Below are positions 57,745 through 64,000 of a stretch of DNA of 64,000 nucleotides, in pieces. This DNA is from Schistosoma mansoni (lineage: Eukaryota; Platyhelminthes; Trematoda; Strigeidida; Schistosomatidae). The translations under genes were made by a program, and so were the position numbers. Every line of letters begins with the position of its first letter. The stretch's first letter is position 1. Below the pieces are notes generated by a model. That model had not been told where the DNA came from, made no database searches, and saw only the letters and a list, made by a program, of their open reading frames with translations. The DNA is taken from positions 26,529,510-26,593,509 of the forward strand of contig NC_031496.1 of the NCBI RefSeq assembly GCF_000237925.1, in the 5' to 3' direction.

Positions 57745-58320
57745 ATGACTGGAAAGTACAATAAAAGCAATTGCCATCGCCAAGGCTGCATGACGCGCGG
57801 CATGCAGTGCGACGAGTGCAAAGGATGGTACAACGAAGTCTGTATAAATCTAACGCCTGCGGCTTTTAAACAGTTCAGTGGGAATAGTTGCGTATGGCTC
57901 TGTCAACAGTGCTGTCTGGATGCAAATAGCCTGTTAACCGAGGCCATCTCTACGGTCAATGCTGCGAAAGTGTCTCGGCAAGCGCGGTGGGGACACGTCG
58001 GTCAGAACTCGATCTGTCGACACGCAGATTGATGTGAGGCAAGCACAGGTGAGTTCGAAAAGTGCTGATTCACATCATCCAAACGAGGAAGGATAGCCCC
58101 AAATGAGGTCTGTTCCGACCAAAAACTCGAGAAAGGAAGTTTCTTCTGTCTCACGCATTCAAAATGGTCTCCAGCAGGAAACTTTCAGAAGCCGCAATCG
58201 CAGGGCTCGGTCGGTTTTCAGCGCGAAACATGACCCGGTCTCCCAAGTCGTCGACAACCCTTCGGAATCCCATAGTATTGTAGCTATAAATAATTCCGCA
58301 AAATCAATAGCTTTGTAATT
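57745..58320 (+). pseudogene. PHD-like zinc-finger frame of retroelement type
   Basis: The first 55 codons give a cysteine/histidine pattern (CHRQGC, CDECKGWYNEVC, CVWLCQQC) like the PHD fingers found in ORF1 of CR1-type LINEs. A second frame (58103-58318) is basic. The rest of such an ORF1 is not seen, so I treat it as a fragment. It could instead be the 5' part of the neighbouring element. Confidence 0.5.
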
Positions 58321-58689
58321 GCTGGACATTGGATGCTGATCACATTAGTTTTAGTGGACTCGTTTAGCTGAAGGCACTCGGTCATGTATCCGTACCAGAT
58401 CACGTTACAGAACGGCGTGGGAATCGTCTCCTACCATCATTAGCCAGGTTAGATCAGTCATTTCTCGATATATTGATAACCCGTCAAATATATCTTCCAA
58501 CCCCCTCGCTTCTGACTTCTGATTTTAAAAGGGTGGGCGCGATTCGATTATAGAAGGTGTTACTGGTAAAGAGTTGTTAAACAACAATACTAGTGGCATC
58601 TTCAGTGATGAGACCGACGTGATCTGGTACACCAAACGATAAACTGCTAGTCTGTCCCTTTTTGGAACTCCATAAACCGTTGTTTCGCT

Positions 58690-60690
58690 TTATTTGACCT
58701 TTATATATTGTGATATTTTTTTCGAGTTTTCGGATATATTTTAATTATTTATTTTTCGTCCATTATAATACTTGATTTTTCACTATGATGGAACAGACAC
58801 ACAAAGTATTTAAGTTAAAGACTATCCCACCACCCTCGATTCAGTTAATGCCGTTTTCGCCGGACAATATCGAAGCTTGGTTCTGTTAGGCAGAAGCCGA
58901 CTTTCGCGGGCACGGCATTACGGATTCACGCACACAGTTCCACGCAGTAGTTAAGGCACTACCGCACGAATTTAACAGTTACGTTAACACGAAGTATGTT
59001 TACTAGTGATGAAAAACCTCAAACGACCCAGAATGACATTACACAACTACGTCATACACTTAAACGCTACCTTAGATTTCGTAGTGACCGTAAACGGTCA
59101 CAAACCCCGTGAAGAAGCGTTTCACGTAGGCGATCTGTTTCTAGACCACTAAAGAAGAATAACCCCGACTGGTGCCGGCATCAAAACCAGTATGGGAAGT
59201 CTTCTAGAAATTGCAGGAAACCCTGCAATTACCCAAACTCCGACTCCAATGACACGGAAAATAATTCGGGAAACTTCCCAGCCAGCACACGTTAACGGCC
59301 GCGGTAGCCGGCGAACGTAGCCGTCTGTTATTCGTCACAGACGTGATTACGAAAGTTCACCATCTCGTCGGTACTGGAGCAAAAGTTAGCGTTCTTCCTG
59401 CATATTGTAATGACCGGCTTCAAGAATCTGTTTTAAACTTACAAACAGTAAACGGATAGCCAATCGCCACATATGGTAAAGAGTACGCTTACCTTAACGT
59501 GGGTTTACGCAAACCCATTCACTGGATCTTCGTTGTTGCAGGTTTTTCTGTGTCAATATATACCTCCTCCAACACTACAATTTACTCATCGACACAAGCA
59601 AACGTAGCTAATATACGGAAACACTAAGTTATTTGTTTGCGTAACTTATTTTCTGGGATACACCAACCGCAACTGAAAAGGCCGTGTGTAACCAGTAATG
59701 TTACAGATCACATCACGACGACGGGACCACCTGTATTTTCGAAGGCACGCAGACTGGCTCCCGAAAAGCTGAATTTGGCCAAAACGAATATGACCAGATG
59801 ATAGAGTTAGGAATCATTCGACCGTCAAACAGCCAGTGGGCATCTCCTTTGCACATGATCCCTAAAAAAGAGAGCAACGATTGGCATCCAACTGGTGACT
59901 ATCGGCAGTTGAATGCGAAAACTATTCCTGCTCGTTACCATTTGCCTCACATTCACAATTTGACAGCTATCTACAACAGTCTTATCGAAAATCAACTTGG
60001 TTAGAGCACATAACCGAATTTTCATGGCTGCTGACAATATTCTCAAAACCGCTATCGTCACTCCTTTGATCTCTACGAACTGTTGCGAATGCCTTTCGGC
60101 CTAAAAAATGCTGCCCAGACTTTGCAAAGGTTCATCGAGGAGGTTTTTCAAGGTCTCAACTTCGTACATGCGTACGTTGATGGCTGCCTAATAGCACGTA
60201 CGGACAGAAAGTCCTATCCCCAGCATCGAGACACTGTGTTTAAACGACTACAAAAGCATGGCATTACTGTGAACATTGAGAAATGCCAAAGGGGAACCGA
60301 CTCCTTAGATTTCCTAGGACACACTATTGATGTTCCAGGTATGTGACCTCTTAGGAGCAAGTGGAGGCCATTCTGGATTGCCCAAAACCGACCACGATCA
60401 AGCAAGTACGCACGTTTAACGAAGTAGTAAGTTTCTATAGACGGTTTGTACCAAATTACCCGCCCCTTGTGAGACTCATAACCGAACAACGTGAAAATGT
60501 GAAATCAACCAATTTAGACGACACGGCAATGAAATCATCCTCCATAGTTAAAAAATTATCGCCAAAGAGACGTTGCCCGCACGTCAAGATACCGAACACA
60601 CCCATTAGTATCGCAGTAGACGCATCCAACTTGTCTATCAGAGGGGTCTTATCACAATGGTTTAGTCACAACTGGCAACGTTTAGCGTCC
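58690..60690 (+). mobile_element. Ty3/gypsy retrotransposon fossil (CsRn1-like clade)
   Basis: Parts in order: a Gag-like start near 58784 (PPPSIQLMPFSPDNIEAW), a CHCC-type zinc-binding stretch near 59170-59235, a protease-like stretch near 59330-59400, and reverse transcriptase pieces at 59798-60346 (MIPKKESNDWHP, GDYRQLNAKT, MRMPFGLKNA, FLGHTID). The start of the connection/RNase H region follows to about 60690. The order and the CHCC-type Gag fit the CsRn1 group known from flukes. Broken, with many breaks; integrase and clear LTRs not found; cut at its 3' side next to a LINE fragment. Confidence 0.75.
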
Positions 60691-61150
60691 TTCTTGAGAC
60701 GGTTATTGATAAGACATATATGGTTGACCCTGTCAAAAGCTTTTAAGAAGTCAGGGTATATGACGTCAACCTTCCCCTTGTGATCAAGGATGATTGTCCA
60801 TCTGTCCACTGGAGTCAGCAGGTTGTGCATACAAGAGTGACCTTCTCTGAAACCGTGCTATTGGGGTCAAAACAAGGTTGGGGGTAGTAAATAGTCCTGT
60901 AGACCATCGCATATTAGGGATCCCGTAATTTTGAAGGGTATAGAGAGGAGCGCTACCGGTCGGTAGCTTGAAAGTCTTCTGCTCAGATTCCCTTTGAAGA
61001 TTGATGCGATATGAGCCAGCTTCCAATTTCCTAGTAATGTGCTTCGACTTAGCGAATGGTGTAACATCATGCTAGGCGGCGTTGTCAAGATTAAAGCCGT
61101 CTCCTTTAATATATCAGAATGGACCATATCCGGGTCAGTAGAAGTGTCTT
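60690..61150 (-). pseudogene. CR1-like LINE reverse transcriptase fragment
   Basis: On minus: LLGNWKLAHIASIFKGNL, SSYRPVALLSIPFKITGSLI and QDYLLPPTLF, then in shifted frames a GFREG/LVCTTC-type stretch and a VDVIYPDFLKAFDRVNHICL-type block, the RT fingers and first catalytic motif region. At least two frame changes and stops occur. 5' and 3' parts are missing. It abuts the gypsy fossil, whose match ends where this one begins. Resembles CR1/SR1-group LINEs by eye. Confidence 0.75.
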
Positions 61151-61323
61151 TTTTAAGTACTGAATTTTCCTGTGCACCAAGTATGTAGAATTTAATTTGT
61201 CCTACAGATATGCTACTTGAACTGTTAACGCGATACAGGCGACCCCAGAGTCTGTGAAAAATATAGCCGGAATGAGGACAACTTGGCTTTAAACTTTATC
61301 TATTCCTGAACGTAAAACAACAA

Positions 61324-62720
61324 CTAGATTAGTGCAATGATTAAAGGAATTATAGTCAGTGAATTGTTATATGAATAACCTTCATTACGTAATGAATTGC
61401 AACGACGTAGTGATGTAGTGGAATTCCTGATGTTCTGGCGAGCCATTTCATGGAATTTTTCTCCTTTACGGCATTCCAAATTTGTATGCTTCATATGGTC
61501 CAATAGTAGTTCCTTGGGAGTTGCATAAGGGAGTGAAATCTGCTTGTCTGGAAGTGCCAAAGTCATTATAAGACTGTATGCTTCTTTTTCGATGAGTGCA
61601 ATGAAATGGGCCACAATAATAAAATCCTCATCATCTTCCTTGGTCATAACCCAGATTTCGAACCTCTCAATGTAATCCTCAAAAGCATTAATATCTGAAT
61701 ACACATCCAACCGTTTTATCACAGGCCTCATCGCGACGCCAATGAAATATTCAGAAGTATTTGAATTATATTATAAACTAGTTATCCCAGGAATAACTCA
61801 ATTTAATCAAGAAGTATTAGATGAGCACAAACGAATGTACTGTATTTGGAATTCAAAATCAAAACAGTCATCCATACGAAGAGATCATTGATTCATATAA
61901 ACACCACACAAACCCCATCTATTCTACCAAAAGTAGTTAATTTTCATTAGGTCTCATTTTCAAAGTAATAAATTCGACATCGACATTCATTTGTCTATTC
62001 AGGTAGGCAGAGACGACTGATGAAATATGGTTAGACTCATGTCAAAGGCATTAACCAAAAAGAGAACAGCAGTTAGTTTCCCACAAGTATTTTAATTAGG
62101 ATACATGAACTTCATATATGTATTGGTTAGGAATATTCTTCGTACACTTTAGCTAACTGTTGAATTCTCCAGCGTGTATATTAAGTTTGACTGCCTGTTG
62201 TGTACGTTTGAAGTATAATTTCCAAAAACTTAACGCATTTATTCTTAATAATGTGTCTTAAACGGCTGTCGGTTTTGCGACGATTCAGATGTAAGAAATA
62301 TTCTTCAATTAATCGGCTCTATACTGTAGTTGCTTTGTTTCGCTAATCATCTACTTCGATAACTGTTATTATATAAATCTCAACGGTGTTTGAAATCAGA
62401 AGGCAAAGAGAAGCGGCAACTACAGTTTAGAGGATGGCGAAGGCCACGAAGCTACAAGCACATCGAGCGGATTTGAAGTGGAGAGGCGAATAAGTATATG
62501 AGAGCGATTATATAGGCAAATTTATAGTCAAATTGTATAAAGACGCAGCATGGAAAAACAAAAGCTAATAAAAGGATAAAAGGGCCTAACCAAAATTAAC
62601 CATAGCCGAAATTGGTTGTAGGATAGTTGCTATAATACTATACTCTGACGAGTCAGACAGAGTTGTTACGTTTCTCGAGTTTCGTCAAAGTTGAACTAAA
62701 GTGGCGCACTATGAAACTGG
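61324..62720 (-). mobile_element. LTR retrotransposon fossil: LTR, leader and Gag
   Basis: On minus: an LTR-like block (about 62325-62700, ending ...CAACTACA, with a TATAAAT box), a leader of about 590 bases, then a Gag-like frame (61324-61731: FEDYIERFEIWVMTKEDDED, KEAYSLIMTLALPDKQISLP, YATPKELLLDHMKHTNLECR). The order fits the 5' part of a Ty3/gypsy-type element. It is truncated, with no pol part attached. The LTR is the same family as 20860-21461. Confidence 0.65.
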
Positions 62721-63479
62721 AACAAGTAGAAGTGGGTTTCCTCTTGTACACACTCGCTGTGCATGCAAAACAATCATTTACTTGGTGAAATTTTGTCTGC
62801 TCTTTTAAACACCATGGAAGCAAGGTTGCCCGGCAACCATGTCAGAGTAGGCAGCCGTAGACAGTTATGAGTTGGAGTTCCTTTGACTCAAGATTAAATT
62901 GTTTAGGGGTTCATATTATTCTCATTCGACTTCAATAATATAACACATACAAGAGTATTTTTAAGAAACTGTGGGCAGTTAGTTTAGCTAATCAGTCCCA
63001 CCCAGGCGATGTAGCTAGAACAGCCCAAACAGGAATGTAGTTATAGTTGGTCTAACTTTGTGGATGAAAATAAACTATGTCAAAGTGGACCATAGACCAA
63101 AGGTAAGATCAAAATGACGATAGTTAAGTGGGAGTTGACATCGGATGTGTTCTGACAAATGAGTCGAATTGACCAACTTGGTTTAATTTAGTGTAAAGAC
63201 GTCTTTCATTAGATAAACAAAGTAGAGGTTTCCGCTTCTCAACACACCACTAATTTTAAATTGTCCCTTTATAACGTTACGTAGATAGTTTAGAAGGATA
63301 TATATTTTTTTTTCTCACTGATTTAATTAACAACAGAGATAATAATCGTCTGAGATCGAATCTTACCAGATACTACGACGTTTTTGTCTGATAGTCCTTG
63401 AAGCCGGTGTTTTTTTGAATAAATGACGTATATTGGTATTCATATGCGTTGTAAATCCACTTTCATAGTGTGGATGTTG
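62721..63479. other. AT-rich DNA, nothing recognised
   Basis: No gene seen. Confidence 0.4.
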
Positions 63480-63740
63480 AGTAAGTTTTGTTCTTATTCA
63501 GTTGATGTTAGGAGCTAGCGAAAATGAAATCAGTGTATGCTATGTATGGAATAAACAATCCTTTACATACTCCATGATTCTACCAATTCTGTTGTTTATA
63601 CAATTGCCCTTCCTTTTCCTTCCTCTTCACTTTATTTCACTATTCTACAGGTAAGCATTCTACTTCCAATTTCTCCTCTATACTACTTATGTCTGTCCGC
63701 ATAAGTAGCTCACACCACACAACTAGTATTAGATTACAGC
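63480..63740 (+). repeat. Dispersed repeat D, copy 3
   Basis: 3' part matches 11880-11990 and 13830-13930 ('ttctcctctatactacttatgtctg...cataagtagc'), with the same end hairpin. Confidence 0.5.
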
Positions 63741-64000
63741 CAGTAACGATAACAATAATGTACATTATAATTCATTGTGAGTATGTTGCAATAGCTCTGA
63801 GAATAACAATCGAGTCATTAAGTGAGTAATGTTAAAAAGAACCGATCACAAAATGTCGGTGAATACAAATTGACTTCGTTCATTCAGTTATAACTTTGAT
63901 AAACACTAGAACATAAAACAGATTGAGGGTTGTTTATTTCACTTATCAAAGCCCTATGATTTATAATCTTAATTTCTGACTTTTTTAGTTTGACAATACA
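63741..64000. other. AT-rich DNA, nothing recognised
   Basis: No feature seen up to the window edge. Confidence 0.4.

Overview
The window looks like nuclear DNA of a blood fluke (Schistosoma, most likely an African species). The evidence is AT-rich DNA packed with schistosome-type repeats: tRNA-headed SINEs carrying hammerhead ribozymes of the Sm-alpha kind, RTE-like LINE ends, Penelope-like fragments and Ty3/gypsy fossils. There is also one intron-rich animal gene whose first introns are only 36 and 31 bases long. No bacterial features were found.

1-20859: a repeat graveyard with no host gene that I can support. At least ten copies or half-copies of hammerhead SINEs in two main subfamilies, plus a divergent third type, are mixed with short 3' ends of an RTE-like LINE that finish in (AAGT)n. 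Also present are a better preserved LINE C-terminus at 3492-4405, a Penelope-like fragment, a 330-base solo LTR with a 5-base target duplication, and a 624-base element with 42-base inverted ends.

20860-39690: an LTR runs into a 200-base assembly gap. After the gap come nine near-identical tandem units of 1952 bases (first unit 1953, third 2376, last cut short). Each unit carries one intact-looking tRNA-Gly(CCC) gene on the minus strand with its own T-run terminator. Unit 3 holds a 323-base insertion flanked by a 101-base duplication. The right edge of the array ends in a decayed piece of the same tRNA region. This is the most striking feature of the window.

39691-43269: more repeats, namely an RTE-like end, a Penelope-like GIY-YIG/C-terminal piece, a TA microsatellite and an LTR-like stretch.

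43270-57181 (minus strand): an 11-exon gene for an NCKIPSD/SPIN90-like protein, with an N-terminal SH3 domain and a C-terminal helical Arp2/3-regulatory domain. My splice model keeps frame throughout and gives about 720 residues. Its large introns hold three copies of one roughly 520-base retroposon, all antisense to the gene, together with LINE and SINE scraps.

57182-64000: a short upstream region, a PHD-like zinc-finger reading frame of retroelement type, a broken Ty3/gypsy element, a CR1-like LINE fragment on the minus strand, a second broken LTR element (Gag plus LTR) and unassigned DNA.
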